DNA of 64,000 bases from Salsipaludibacter albus (GTDB lineage: Bacteria > Actinomycetota > Nitriliruptoria > Nitriliruptorales > Nitriliruptoraceae). The DNA lies in NCBI RefSeq assembly GCF_019798055.1, contig NZ_JAHOPH010000020.1, positions 1 to 64,000 on the forward strand, in the 5' to 3' direction. Position numbers and translations under genes: made by a program. Positions within the stretch are counted from its first letter, which is position 1, and the number at the start of each line of letters is the position of its first letter. The notes beneath the pieces are model-generated. The model did no database searches, was not told the origin of the DNA, and worked only from the letters and a program-made list of their open reading frames with translations. This document shows positions 40,928 to 49,634 of the stretch, piece after piece.

Positions 40928-41781
40928 GCCACCCGCTCCTCGCGCCCGAACAGCCCTCGTGGCCGCAGGGCCAGCAGGACGGCGACGGGCGCGTAGAGCG
41001 TGAACAGCGCGAAGGACGGGAACAGCCACTTGCCGAACTCGTCGAGCAGGCCCACCAGCAGGGCGGCCACGAACGCCCCGCGGATCGACCCGAGCCCGCC
41101 GACCACGACGACGATCAGCGCCAGCAGGAGGATGTCCCACTCGGTCCCGGGTCGCAGCCCGGTGAACGCGCCACCCCAGACGCCGGCGAAGGCGGCCAGC
41201 CCGGAGCCGGCGGCGAACGTGACGGCGAACAGCATCCCGACGTCGATCCCGACGGCGCGCGCGGTCTCGTCGTCGTCGACCGCCGCGCGGATCCGGGCGC
41301 CGACCAGCGTGTCGGCGAGGCTGCGCTGCAGCACCAGGTAGACCACGACGGCCAGGACGAGCAGCCCGAGCCGGAACCACGGGAAGGTGAGGCTGCCGAG
41401 GTTGAGCACCCCGTCGAGCCCGGGCGGGCGCGGCAGCGTCTGGGGTCGACCGCCCCACACGGCCAGGACCACGTCACCGATGACGTAGGCGATCCCGACC
41501 GTGATCATGATCTGGGGCAGTTCGCGACCCGCGACCCGCTGCAGCACCACGCGCTCGAGGACCACCCCGACCACGGCCACCACGGCGACCGCGACCACCA
41601 GGCCGAGCAGGTAGCTGCCACTGGCCCGGATGACCGCCAGGGCGAGGTAGCCGCCCAGCGCGTAGAAGGCCCCGTGGGCGAGGTTGACGGTGCGCATCAT
41701 GCCGAAGGTCAGGGTCAGCCCACTGGCGAGCAGGAACAGCAGCCCCCCGAAGGACAGCCCGTTGAGCACGTGCCCCAGCAA
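40924..41781 (-). CDS. livH: branched-chain amino acid ABC transporter permease LivH
   Basis: A 285-residue permease with about eight helices and the LivH beginning NGLSFGGLLFLLASGLTLTFG and NLAHGAFYALGGY. The start is unclear: TTG at 41781 gives LLGHVLNGL but is 14 nt from the ribosome site GGGAGGG, while an in-frame ATC at 41790 is 5 nt from it. The stop overlaps livM. It follows the binding-protein gene by about 40 nt on the same strand. Confidence 0.9.
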   Translation of the reverse strand: MLGHVLNGLSFGGLLFLLASGLTLTFGMMRTVNLAHGAFYALGGYLALAVIRASGSYLLGLVVAVAVVAVVGVVLERVVLQRVAGRELPQIMITVGIAYVIGDVVLAVWGGRPQTLPRPPGLDGVLNLGSLTFPWFRLGLLVLAVVVYLVLQRSLADTLVGARIRAAVDDDETARAVGIDVGMLFAVTFAAGSGLAAFAGVWGGAFTGLRPGTEWDILLLALIVVVVGGLGSIRGAFVAALLVGLLDEFGKWLFPSFALFTLYAPVAVLLALRPRGLFGREERVA

Positions 41782-41825
41782 CGTGGCGATGGGGTCCCTC
41801 CCGGGTCGTCAGCCGGTGCGTGCCG

Positions 41826-43124
41826 CTAGTCCCAGGTGCCGTGCAGCTCGGCCAGTGGCGTGCCGGCCATGAACTCCTCGGGATCGTAGGTCCAGAACTG
41901 CGACGTGTCCGGGTAGGAATCCACCACCTCGTTCACCCAGGTCCCGTCGACCTCGGCGACCCGGCGCACGTAGACGGTGTAGATCGCCTGTCCGTACTCG
42001 TCGAAGCGCAGGGGGCCACGCGGCGCGTCGATCTCGACACCACCGATCGCCTCGACCAGGGTCTCGCGGGTGACCTCGCCGTCGATCGACTCCAGTGCCG
42101 CCTCCAGGACCTGCGCGGTGGCCCAGCCGTGCTCGGCGTACTGGGACACCGACCGGCCGGTCTCGTCCTCGAAGGCCGTGACGAACGCGCGGTTGTCGTC
42201 GCTGTCGATCGCCGCCGAGTAGTGCAGGGAGGTGACGACGCCGTCCGCCGTGGCCTGCTGTTCGGACAGGATCTGCTCGTCGGTGGTCGACCCGTGGCCG
42301 ATCAGCGGCTGGGAGACCCCGAAGTCGCGGTAGGCCTGCAGCAGTCGGATCCCGTCGCTGCCCGGGGCGACCGCCCAGACGGCGGCGGCCCGGTCGTCGA
42401 TCTGCTGGACGAACGGTGCCCAGTCCGAGGTCCCCAGGGCCGCGTAGATCTCCTGGACGACGTCGCAGCCGGCGTCCTCGTAGGCCGTGGCGAACCCGCT
42501 GGCCGCCTCCCACCCGAAGGCGTAGTCCAGTCCGATGATTGCCATCGTCTCGTGGCCCAGCTCGGTGCAGGCGTACTCGCCGAGCGGCATGGCGTCCTGC
42601 GACGAGGTGTAGGACAGCCGGAAGATGTTGTCGGCCGCGTCCCGCTGGGTCAGGTCGTCGGCGCCGGCGGTGGTGATGACCAGCGGCACGCCGGAGTCCA
42701 CGATGTCGGCGGCCACGCCGTAGGTGACCCCGGAGTTGACGAACCCGGCCAGCAGGTCGACGCCGTCCTCGGTCAGCTTGGTGACGGCCTCCTGGGCGGT
42801 GGCGACGTCGTTGGCCGTGTCCTCGGTCTCCACGACGACCTCGTGGCCGGCGAGCATCCCGTCGTGCTGGTCGAGGTACAGCCGGAAGCCGTCGTTGACG
42901 TCCTCCCCGAGTGCCGCGAACGGCCCGGTCAGGGGGTTGACCAGCCCGACCGTGATCGGCTGGGCGTCCGCATCGGGGTCGTCCGGGGCGGCCGACGCGT
43001 CGGTCGCCGGATCGGCGGGCTCCTCGTCCTGGACGGCGGAGCCCGCGCAGGCCGCGGTCACCAGTGCCAGCGACACCACCAGGGCGAGGCCGAGTCGGAC
43101 CGGACGGTGCGGTCGGGCGATCAC
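41826..43124 (-). CDS. livK: branched-chain amino acid ABC transporter substrate-binding lipoprotein
   Basis: A 432-residue type 1 periplasmic-binding-fold protein. The lipoprotein signal is residues 1-24 with lipobox VTAAC; the linker that follows is Asp/Ala/Pro-rich. The binding domain begins ITVGLVNPLTGPFAALGEDV. It captures the amino acid for LivHMGF. The GTG at 43124 has GGAG 9 nt upstream. It is the first gene of the transporter operon, which has the order livK-H-M-G-F; the exact ligand (Leu, Ile, Val or another amide or acid) is not fixed by sequence. Confidence 0.92.
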   Translation of the reverse strand: MIARPHRPVRLGLALVVSLALVTAACAGSAVQDEEPADPATDASAAPDDPDADAQPITVGLVNPLTGPFAALGEDVNDGFRLYLDQHDGMLAGHEVVVETEDTANDVATAQEAVTKLTEDGVDLLAGFVNSGVTYGVAADIVDSGVPLVITTAGADDLTQRDAADNIFRLSYTSSQDAMPLGEYACTELGHETMAIIGLDYAFGWEAASGFATAYEDAGCDVVQEIYAALGTSDWAPFVQQIDDRAAAVWAVAPGSDGIRLLQAYRDFGVSQPLIGHGSTTDEQILSEQQATADGVVTSLHYSAAIDSDDNRAFVTAFEDETGRSVSQYAEHGWATAQVLEAALESIDGEVTRETLVEAIGGVEIDAPRGPLRFDEYGQAIYTVYVRRVAEVDGTWVNEVVDSYPDTSQFWTYDPEEFMAGTPLAELHGTWD

Positions 43125-43293
43125 GTGGGGATGCTCCGGGGCGAGGACGCGGTTCGGGGCCAGTCTGCCGGATGCGGACCCGGACCGACCACTCGGTGGA
43201 CGCCGCGACGGCCGCCACCCGTGCCACCGCACGGCGCGGCGGGCGGTCGTGGTCGGCGGTGGACGGCCGGCGGCCGTCAACCCCGGACGGGTG

Positions 43294-43662
43294 TCAGACC
43301 TGCACCTCGCGGAGGAAGACCAGGCGGTAGACGTTGGCCTCGTCGTCCCACGACTGGCGGCGGTCGTCGGAGACGTCGTACTTGTCGTGGAACAGTTCGA
43401 GGGCGGCCGCCCGCACGACGGGATCGGCGACCTCGGCGGCGCGTGCCTGGAAGCGGTGCTCGCCGATCCGGACCACGGCCTGCTCCTCGGCCTCGAGGTC
43501 GAGGCACCACTGGCGCAGGCCGCCCGAGCCCGACAGCAGGAACACCCCACCGTCCGCCGGGACGAACCGCAGCTCGGCCGTGTGGCGTCGCGCGGTGACC
43601 CGACCGGTCGTGGTCAGCCAGCAGTGCGGGGCATGGAGCGTGGAGACGTCGACGTCGACCAT
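43294..43662 (-). CDS. nitroreductase/quinone-reductase-type deazaflavin (F420)-dependent protein
   Basis: A 122-residue split-barrel protein of the DDN-like deazaflavin-dependent nitroreductase family (DUF385 group). Motifs: HCWLTTTGRVTARRHTAEL early, FLLSGSGGLRQWCLDL in the middle and the C-terminal YRLVFLREVQV. It starts 1 nt inside the stop of the EEP gene (TGATG), so they are co-expressed. With the FrhB-like gene it supports the presence of F420 in this organism. The substrate is unknown. Confidence 0.8.
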   Translation of the reverse strand: MVDVDVSTLHAPHCWLTTTGRVTARRHTAELRFVPADGGVFLLSGSGGLRQWCLDLEAEEQAVVRIGEHRFQARAAEVADPVVRAAALELFHDKYDVSDDRRQSWDDEANVYRLVFLREVQV

Positions 43663-44648
43663 CAGGCTTCCTCGAAGGCGAACACGGCCACCACGGGTCG
43701 GTGGTCGGAGGGCCCGCCACGGTCGACCCAGGCGTCGATGGGCTCGAGCCCTCGACTCAGCAGCCAGTCGATCCGGAAGGCGGGGAAGGGCAGTCGGTCG
43801 TCGTCCGGCCAGGTGAACCCGGGCCCGGAGCCGGCCTCCCGGTGCGCGTCGTGGAACCCGGCACCGGTGAGGGAACGGTACGGCGCGGAGCGCTCGTTGG
43901 AGTTGAAGTCACCCCCGACGATCGCGGGGGTCCGGTCCAGGGCGGAGATCACGGTGGCCATCTCCGCCTCGCGGGACTCGCCCTCCAGCTGGAGCCGATC
44001 GGTCAGCGACGTGCCACAGGTGGGGCACGGTGACCGCAGGTGCACGGGGACGACCTGCACCAGCTGGCCGTCGACGTCGATGACCGCCACGGCCGTGGCC
44101 CGCACGTCGTCCGAGCCGGTCTCGACCGGCCGCTCCTCCACGATGGGGTAGCGCGACGCGACCATGACCCCGCCGACCCCCTCGGACTGCACCGTCATCG
44201 TGTGGGGCAGCGTGTCGGCCAACGACTCCTCGAGCTCCTCCTGGAGTGGTGGGAACACCTCCTGGAGCAGCAGCACGTCCGGGTCGACCCGGTCGACGAG
44301 GTCACGCACGTGGCCGCCGTCGGGCGCCTGGACCCAGGTGTTGTAGGTCGCGACGGTGAGGTCCGGTGGGAGGTCGGGGGTGGTGGAGGGCAGGAACAGC
44401 GTGCCGTAGCTCCACAGGAAGACCGCGGCCGGCACGGCGAGCGCCGCGGCGACGTCCCAGCGTCGGAACAGGGCGGCCAGCAGCAGGAGGAACACCGCCG
44501 GCAGGCTCCACCAGAAGGTCGTGAGGTTGAACGGCTGGAGCCACCAGGCATCGCCCACCACGATCCAGGCGACCACCAGGAGCAGTGCGAGCACGGCGTA
44601 GCCCAGGCCCAGCACCAGGGGCCAGCGACGGCGGGACGGCTCATCCAT
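43662..44648 (-). CDS. membrane-anchored endonuclease/exonuclease/phosphatase family protein
   Basis: A 328-residue protein with three N-terminal membrane helices (about 10-32, 44-62, 68-88) and an extracytoplasmic EEP domain. The catalytic residues are visible: LLLQEV (Glu), VGGDFNSN (Asp, Asn) and PSDHRPVV (Asp, His). This is the VanJ-like architecture; VanJ family members act on undecaprenyl pyrophosphate in Streptomyces, while others are phospholipases or nucleases. No ribosome site is visible before the ATG at 44648, so the start is moderately sure. Confidence 0.83.
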   Translation of the reverse strand: MDEPSRRRWPLVLGLGYAVLALLLVVAWIVVGDAWWLQPFNLTTFWWSLPAVFLLLLAALFRRWDVAAALAVPAAVFLWSYGTLFLPSTTPDLPPDLTVATYNTWVQAPDGGHVRDLVDRVDPDVLLLQEVFPPLQEELEESLADTLPHTMTVQSEGVGGVMVASRYPIVEERPVETGSDDVRATAVAVIDVDGQLVQVVPVHLRSPCPTCGTSLTDRLQLEGESREAEMATVISALDRTPAIVGGDFNSNERSAPYRSLTGAGFHDAHREAGSGPGFTWPDDDRLPFPAFRIDWLLSRGLEPIDAWVDRGGPSDHRPVVAVFAFEEA

Positions 44649-44692
44649 GGAAGGCAAACGACACCCGGACGGCGAACAGACGGACGATCGAG

Positions 44693-44720
44693 GCAGGACG
44701 TGGAACGCAGGACGTGGAAA
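44693..44720. repeat. 14-bp tandem repeat in a divergent promoter region
   Basis: GCAGGACGTGGAAC is followed directly by GCAGGACGTGGAAA (13 of 14 identical), 45 nt upstream of the EEP gene and 187 nt upstream of the PfpI-like gene. It is a candidate binding site for a direct-repeat regulator. The rest of this 258-nt gap shows no gene. Confidence 0.4.
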
Positions 44721-44906
44721 CGTGGAGGACCGGCAGGCTGCGCCTCGCCGGTCTCGGTCGGGACCGTATCCCCTGGCGCTCGTCCGACCGGCCGGACGAC
44801 TGGACGACCTGCCACCTCCCGCACCAGGGGTTGCCGGGGGTGCGTCGCCCGGGCATGCTGGATCCCGAGGGGCCCGCCACGAGCCGGGCCCGGGAACGGC
44901 AACGAC

Positions 44907-45632
44907 ATGGTCCAGATCGCCCTGGCGCTGTTCCCGGGCGTGTCCGGCGACGAGTGCGAGGCCTTCGCCGCGGTCCTGGGAGGACTGCCCGAGGTCGAGC
45001 TGGTCGCCGTGGGCGCCGAGGTGGGGCCGGTCCCGGGGGTCGGGCCCCACCAGGACGTCGAGGCCACCTTCGACGAGGTCACCCGGCCCGAGGTCGTGCT
45101 GCTCCCGGGCGGGCTCGGGGTGCGCGAGACCGCCGCCGACCACGAGCTGGTCGCCTGGCTGCGGCAGGTCGAGCCGACCTGCCGGTGGATGGTGGCCAGC
45201 TCCACCGGGACGGTCGTGCTGGCCGCGGCCGGGCTGCTGGACGAGCGACCGGTCGCGACCCACTGGCTGGCCGGCTCGCTGCTGGAGTCCTACGGCTCGG
45301 CCGCCTCGACCGAGCGGATCGTCGAGCACGACCGGATCGTCACCTGCGAGGGCAAGGTCACCGCGGTCGACGTCGCCCTGCTGCTGACGGCCCGACTGCT
45401 CGGGCCGGAACGGGCCGCGGAGGCACGGACGCGACTGCCGGGACGCGAGTGGCCCGAGCCACCCCCTCCCCGGCGACGCCTGCGCGAGTGGTGGTCCGAC
45501 GTGTTCGACCGCACCGCCAAGGGTCCGGGTCGTCCGCGCAATCCCGAGCTGGCCGTCTCGGACTGGGTCGAACTCGAACTGGTCGAGATGGACGTCGACG
45601 AGGCCTGGGCCCCCACCGACGACAAGCCCTAA
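44907..45632 (+). CDS. DJ-1/PfpI family protein lacking the nucleophilic cysteine
   Basis: A 241-residue protein of the DJ-1/PfpI (class I amidotransferase-like) superfamily. The nucleophile elbow, normally with Cys, reads ASSTGTVVLAAAGLL, so Ser replaces Cys; the following THWLAG and the family core VVLLPGGLG are kept. A 55-residue C-terminal Arg/Pro/Glu-rich extension is not typical. It may be a catalytically altered or regulatory AraC-less relative. Its TAA overlaps the stop of pyruvate kinase on the other strand. Confidence 0.82.
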   Translation: MVQIALALFPGVSGDECEAFAAVLGGLPEVELVAVGAEVGPVPGVGPHQDVEATFDEVTRPEVVLLPGGLGVRETAADHELVAWLRQVEPTCRWMVASSTGTVVLAAAGLLDERPVATHWLAGSLLESYGSAASTERIVEHDRIVTCEGKVTAVDVALLLTARLLGPERAAEARTRLPGREWPEPPPPRRRLREWWSDVFDRTAKGPGRPRNPELAVSDWVELELVEMDVDEAWAPTDDKP

Positions 45633-47068
45633 TCCGGGACGCCGCCGATCTCGTGGACGAGGAGGCGGTTGGTGCCACCGTGGCCGCCGGGGATGCCCGA
45701 CACGATGACGACCGAGTCACCGGGGGCGGCGAGCCCGGAACGCAGGCAGACCTCCTCGGCGGCCAGGGTGAGGGCGCGCGAGTCGTCCTTGGTCGGCACG
45801 TCCAGGGCGCGGGTGCCCCACATGAGCGCCATCCGCCGCAGCGATCGGTGGTCGGGGGTGAGCCCCACCAGCGGCGTCGACGGCCGGAACTTCGACACCA
45901 GCTGCACGGACGAGCCCGACAGCGAGAACACCAGCAGCGCCTTGGCGTGCACGTCGGCTGCCACCTCGACCGCGGCCTTGGCGACGATCCGCGAGACCGA
46001 GGCGTCCTGGCGCTGCTTGGGCGGTGCGTGGAGGAGGTGCTCGGAGGACTCGGCGACCTCGATGATCCGTGCCATGGTCCGCACGGCCTCGACCGGGTAG
46101 CGCCCCGCCGCGGTCTCCCCGGACAGCATCACGGCGTCGGTGCCGTCGAAGATGGCGTTGGCGACGTCGGACGCCTCGGCCCGGGTGGGCCGTGGACTGC
46201 GGATCATCGAGTCGAGCATCTCGGTGGCGGTGATCACCGGCCGGCCGGCGTCGTTGGAGATGTCGATGATGCGCTTCTGCAGGGCCGGCACGCGCTCCGG
46301 CCCGATCTCGACACCCAGGTCACCCCGGGCAACCATGACCGCGTCGGTGGCGGCCACGATCGACTCGAGGTTGGTCATCGCCTCGGGTCGCTCGAGCTTG
46401 GCGACCACGGGCGCCTCGCCACCGTGGCCGTGGATGAGGTCGCGGACCTCGGTCACGTCGGAGGCCCGGCGCACGAACGACAGGGCGACCCAGTCGACCT
46501 CCATGTCGACCATGGCGGCGAGGTCCTCGCGGTCCTTGTCGGTCAGGCAGCCCGCCGAGACGGCCACGCCCGGGAGGTTGACGCCCTTGCGGCTCTTGGC
46601 GATGCCGCCGGCGACGACCCGGGCAGTGACGGTGTTGCCCTCGACCCGGGCGGCGACCAGCCGGATGAGCCCGTCCTCGATCAGGACCAGCGCGCCCGGC
46701 TCGACGTCGTCGGCGAGCTGTTCGTAGACGACCGGCAGCACGGGAGTCCCGGTGCCGTCGTCGTGGTCGTCGACCTCCTCGACGCCACTGACCAGCACGA
46801 CCTCGGAGCCGTCCTCGAGCGGGATCCCCGGCTCCGGCAGGAGCCCCAGCCGGATCTTCGGTCCCTGGAGGTCGCCCAGTGCGCCGACGGTGCGGCCGAG
46901 CTGGTCGGCCATCGTCCGGACGCGCGACAGGCGTCGTTCGTGCTCGGCATGGGTGCCGTGCGAGAAGTTCAGCCGAACCACGTCGATCCCGGCGGCGAGC
47001 GCGGCCTTGAGCCGTCCCTCGTCGTCCAGTGCCGGCCCGAGCGTGGCCACGATCTTGGCACGACGCAC
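45629..47068 (-). CDS. pyk: pyruvate kinase
   Basis: A 479-residue glycolytic enzyme converting phosphoenolpyruvate and ADP to pyruvate and ATP. The N-terminal active-site region is RAKIVATLGPALDD with VRLNFSHGTH, and the catalytic Lys is in VVAKLERPEAM; the substrate motif MVARGDLGVEIGPERV and the C-terminal allosteric domain are present. The GTG at 47068 has AGGAG 7 nt upstream. Its stop overlaps that of the convergent PfpI-like gene by 3 nt (45629-45632). Confidence 0.97.
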   Translation of the reverse strand: MRRAKIVATLGPALDDEGRLKAALAAGIDVVRLNFSHGTHAEHERRLSRVRTMADQLGRTVGALGDLQGPKIRLGLLPEPGIPLEDGSEVVLVSGVEEVDDHDDGTGTPVLPVVYEQLADDVEPGALVLIEDGLIRLVAARVEGNTVTARVVAGGIAKSRKGVNLPGVAVSAGCLTDKDREDLAAMVDMEVDWVALSFVRRASDVTEVRDLIHGHGGEAPVVAKLERPEAMTNLESIVAATDAVMVARGDLGVEIGPERVPALQKRIIDISNDAGRPVITATEMLDSMIRSPRPTRAEASDVANAIFDGTDAVMLSGETAAGRYPVEAVRTMARIIEVAESSEHLLHAPPKQRQDASVSRIVAKAAVEVAADVHAKALLVFSLSGSSVQLVSKFRPSTPLVGLTPDHRSLRRMALMWGTRALDVPTKDDSRALTLAAEEVCLRSGLAAPGDSVVIVSGIPGGHGGTNRLLVHEIGGVPD

Positions 47069-47119
47069 GACGATGCTCCTGTCGGTGATGGTGGGGGGCG
47101 ACGGTCGTCGCCCCCCACG

Positions 47120-47125
47120 AGCCTA
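47120..47125 (-). promoter_or_regulatory. -10 element TAGGCT for pyruvate kinase
   Basis: It reads leftward, 51 nt before the GTG at 47068, about 90 bp from the divergent -10 of upp. Confidence 0.5.
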
Positions 47126-47212
47126 GGTGCGCACCTCGGGTCGTGTCTGACCCGATCCCGGTGACGGATCGTGACGCCGACGGACTCCCGGTCGGTGGCG
47201 ATGGCCGCACCC

Positions 47213-47218
47213 TAGGCT
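47213..47218 (+). promoter_or_regulatory. -10 element TAGGCT for upp
   Basis: It is 23 nt before the GTG at 47242; the short leader holds the GAGGAG ribosome site. Confidence 0.5.
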
Positions 47219-47241
47219 GCGACCGAACCGAGGAGCGCCCC

Positions 47242-47889
47242 GTGCCAACGTCCACCCCCACCCCCGACCGCGTCCTGGTCGTCGACGACGCCGCGACCAG
47301 CGTCCACCTCGCCCGGGTCCGGGACGCGTCGACCTCGCCGACCGACTTCATCCGCCATGCCCGCCAGCTCGGCGTGCACCTGGGCCTGGCGGCGGTCGCC
47401 GACCTGCCGGTCCGCGAGGTGGAGGTCACGACCCCGCTCGGACCGGCCCCGGCTCGCGAACCTGCCGTGCCGATCGTCGCCGTGCCGGTGCTGCGGGCGG
47501 GGCTCGGACTGCTCCAGGGACTCCAGGAGGCGCTGCCGACGCTGGTGGTGGGCATGCTGGGGCTCGAGCGCGACGAGGAAACGCTGGAGGCGCGCGAGTA
47601 CTACCGCAACATCCCTCCGGCCAAGGGCGCCTGGGTGCTGGTCCTCGAGCCGATGCTGGCGACCGGGGGCTCGGCCGCGGCGGCGGTGCGGTCGGTCGCC
47701 GACCTCGAGCCCGCCCGGGTGACGGTGGTCTCGGTGGTCGCGACCCAGCAGGCGGTGGACCGCATCCTGGAGGCCGACCCCGAGGCGCACGTGGTGACGG
47801 CGGCGCTGGACCCGGGCCTGGACGACAACGGGTTCATCGTGCCCGGGCTGGGCGACTTCGGCGACCGCCTCTTCGGCACCCCTGGCTGA
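47242..47889 (+). CDS. upp: uracil phosphoribosyltransferase
   Basis: A 215-residue enzyme making UMP from uracil and PRPP in pyrimidine salvage. The PRPP loop is VLEPMLATGGSAAAAV and the uracil-binding C-terminus is DNGFIVPGLGDFGDRLFG; VPVLRAGLGLLQGL and LERDEETLEAREYY are also conserved. The GTG at 47242 has GAGGAG 6 nt upstream. An in-frame longer start lies upstream of the promoter and is rejected. A pair of hairpins follows the gene. Confidence 0.96.
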   Translation: MPTSTPTPDRVLVVDDAATSVHLARVRDASTSPTDFIRHARQLGVHLGLAAVADLPVREVEVTTPLGPAPAREPAVPIVAVPVLRAGLGLLQGLQEALPTLVVGMLGLERDEETLEAREYYRNIPPAKGAWVLVLEPMLATGGSAAAAVRSVADLEPARVTVVSVVATQQAVDRILEADPEAHVVTAALDPGLDDNGFIVPGLGDFGDRLFGTPG

Positions 47890-47891
47890 CG

Positions 47892-47945
47892 CGCGTCCTC
47901 GCTGCGCTCGGACGCGTTGGAGTTGCTCGCTGCGCTGCGAACTCC
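47892..47945 (+). terminator. two consecutive hairpins after upp
   Basis: CGCGTCC pairs with GGACGCG (47892-47916), then GGAGTT pairs with AACTCC (47919-47945). Both loops contain CTCGCTGCGCT, so the pair looks like a duplicated terminator or REP-like unit. Confidence 0.65.
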
Positions 47946-47995
47946 CCGGCGCGCTGGCGGGCCCGGTCGGACACGGAGGCGGGTGGCCGACGCGA

Positions 47996-48001
47996 TAGCC
48001 T
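47996..48001 (+). promoter_or_regulatory. -10 element TAGCCT for the 48029 gene
   Basis: It is 27 nt before the GTG at 48029. Confidence 0.45.
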
Positions 48002-48028
48002 CGACGGTCGAACAGGAGGTGGTCGTCC

Positions 48029-48433
48029 GTGGGATTCGCCGACCGCATCAAGGCGTGGTTCAAGGGCGAGACGAAGCCTGCCAAGGCCGCCAAGCCGGCC
48101 GCGTCGACGCCCGCCAGCCGGCAGGCCGTCAAGGAGCTCGAGGGGTTCCTCGAGGGGCGGGACGGCGTCGAGGGGTTCGTCGAGCCCGCGACGACGGTCT
48201 ACCCGACGACCCTGCTGCTGGTTGCCGGTGACGGCGAGTACCTGCGCCGGCCGATCCTCGACCGTGACCGCGCCCGCAAGCTGTGCGAGCGTCACAGCCT
48301 GCCCCTGTACGACGCGGCCAAGGTGGGCTATCCCAAGCGGATGCGCGACTACGACCGCGGGATCCGCCGCGAGGCCATCCAGCTCGAGGACCTGCCGCCG
48401 TGGCCCGGGGACGACGACCCACCGGACGCCTGA
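48029..48433 (+). CDS. conserved hypothetical protein
   Basis: A 134-residue soluble protein that I do not recognise by name. The N-terminus is a short amphipathic basic segment (MGFADRIKAWFKG) and a Lys/Ala linker; the core has a PTTLLLVAGDGEYLRR strand-turn and a Tyr/Arg-rich helix (YPKRMRDYDRG). A strong AGGAGG ribosome site precedes the GTG. The 5'-end amphipathic helix suggests membrane-surface association. It stands alone between upp and the alcohol dehydrogenase. Confidence 0.7.
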   Translation: MGFADRIKAWFKGETKPAKAAKPAASTPASRQAVKELEGFLEGRDGVEGFVEPATTVYPTTLLLVAGDGEYLRRPILDRDRARKLCERHSLPLYDAAKVGYPKRMRDYDRGIRREAIQLEDLPPWPGDDDPPDA

Positions 48434-48479
48434 GCGCCCTGCCACGACCGCGACCGCACCATCGTCCCGGATCCCCTCC

Positions 48480-48504
48480 CCGCCCGCCCCCAACCGGCGG
48501 GCGG
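48480..48504 (+). terminator. 9-bp GC hairpin upstream of the alcohol dehydrogenase gene
   Basis: CCGCCCGCC pairs with GGCGGGCGG around a 7-nt loop, 46 nt after the stop of the 48029 gene and 18 nt before the next start codon. It may terminate the first transcript or act as a leader hairpin for the second. Confidence 0.5.
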
Positions 48505-48522
48505 CCAGACGTGGAGACGCCC

Positions 48523-49596
48523 ATGCCCCAGCCCCTCCCCGACACGATGCGCGCCGCGCGCCTGCACGCCACGGCGTCGGACCCCGAGCGTGGACCGTCC
48601 GCCGCGGACGTCCGCATCGACGAGCTCGCGGTGCCCGAGCCGGGGCCGGGCGAGGTGCTGGTCGCCGTCGCGGCCTGTGGCGTGTGCGCGTCGGACCTCC
48701 ACGTCGCCCTGGGGATCACCCCCGCGGCGACCCTGCCGCTGACCCTGGGCCACGAGGCGGCCGGCACGATCGCCGCGGTCGGGGACGACGTGGGTGACTG
48801 GCAGGTCGGGGACCGGGTGCTGGTCCCGGCCGGTCGGTCCTGCGGCACCTGTGCCCTGTGCCGGACGGGTCGTGACAACCTGTGCCAGGAGGTCGCCGTC
48901 CTGGGCGTGGACGTCGACGGCGCCCAGGCGGGCTGGGTCCGCGTGCCGGCCCGCCTGCCCCTCCCGGTCCCGGGCCACGTCGACCTGGTCGAGGCGGCCA
49001 TCCTCGCCGACGCCGTCGCCACCCCCTACCACGCGCTGAAGCGTGGCGGGATCGGCGACGGGATGGTCGCGGTCGTCATCGGACTGGGCGGGCTGGGCAT
49101 GCACGCGCTGCAGCTCGCCCGGCTGGCCGGAGCCGAGGTGATCGGGATCGACGTCGACGAGGTCGCGTTGCAGCGAGCGCGCGAGTGGGGCGCCGTCGAG
49201 GTGGTGGACGCCAGCCGGCCCGACGCCGGTGCCCACGTCCGGTCCCTGACCGGTGGCGGGGCCGACGTCAGCTTCGAGTTCGTCGGCTCGGCGGACACGG
49301 CCGCGCTGGCCAGCAGCGTGCTCGCACCGGGCGGCCGCGCGACCCTGGCCGGGATCGGTCGGGACCGGCTGGCCGGGCCCCCGCTCGGCCTGTTCGTCTC
49401 CCGGGAGCAGGAGGTGGTCGGGTCGTTCGGCGCGACGACCTCCGACGTCAACGAGTTGCTCGACCTGCTCGACGCCGGCCGCCTCGACCTGTCACGGTCG
49501 ATCTCCCATCGCCTCGACATCGACGACTTCCCCACCGCCCTGGAGATGCTCCACACCCGCCACGACCACCCCCTCCGCATCGTCATCACCCACTAG
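48523..49596 (+). CDS. zinc-dependent alcohol dehydrogenase (MDR family)
   Basis: A 357-residue medium-chain dehydrogenase. The catalytic zinc is bound by the CGVCASDLH and GHEAAG motifs; the structural zinc lobe has four cysteines in SCGTCALCRTGRDNLC; the nucleotide fold is VIGLGGLGMHALQLA with an acidic residue ending strand 2 (IGIDVDE), indicating NAD. The preferred alcohol or aldehyde is not predictable. GGAG precedes the ATG. It converges on the cytosolic cyclophilin gene. Confidence 0.92.
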   Translation: MPQPLPDTMRAARLHATASDPERGPSAADVRIDELAVPEPGPGEVLVAVAACGVCASDLHVALGITPAATLPLTLGHEAAGTIAAVGDDVGDWQVGDRVLVPAGRSCGTCALCRTGRDNLCQEVAVLGVDVDGAQAGWVRVPARLPLPVPGHVDLVEAAILADAVATPYHALKRGGIGDGMVAVVIGLGGLGMHALQLARLAGAEVIGIDVDEVALQRAREWGAVEVVDASRPDAGAHVRSLTGGGADVSFEFVGSADTAALASSVLAPGGRATLAGIGRDRLAGPPLGLFVSREQEVVGSFGATTSDVNELLDLLDAGRLDLSRSISHRLDIDDFPTALEMLHTRHDHPLRIVITH

Positions 49597-49634
49597 CACC
49601 GGCCACACCTCCCGGCGCCAACCCCCGCATCACC

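Noticed and set aside
44585-47164. Very long plus-strand open frame over the EEP/PfpI/pyk region
   Set aside because: It overlaps three well-supported genes in other frames and shows only repetitive Arg/Gly/Asp-rich sequence.
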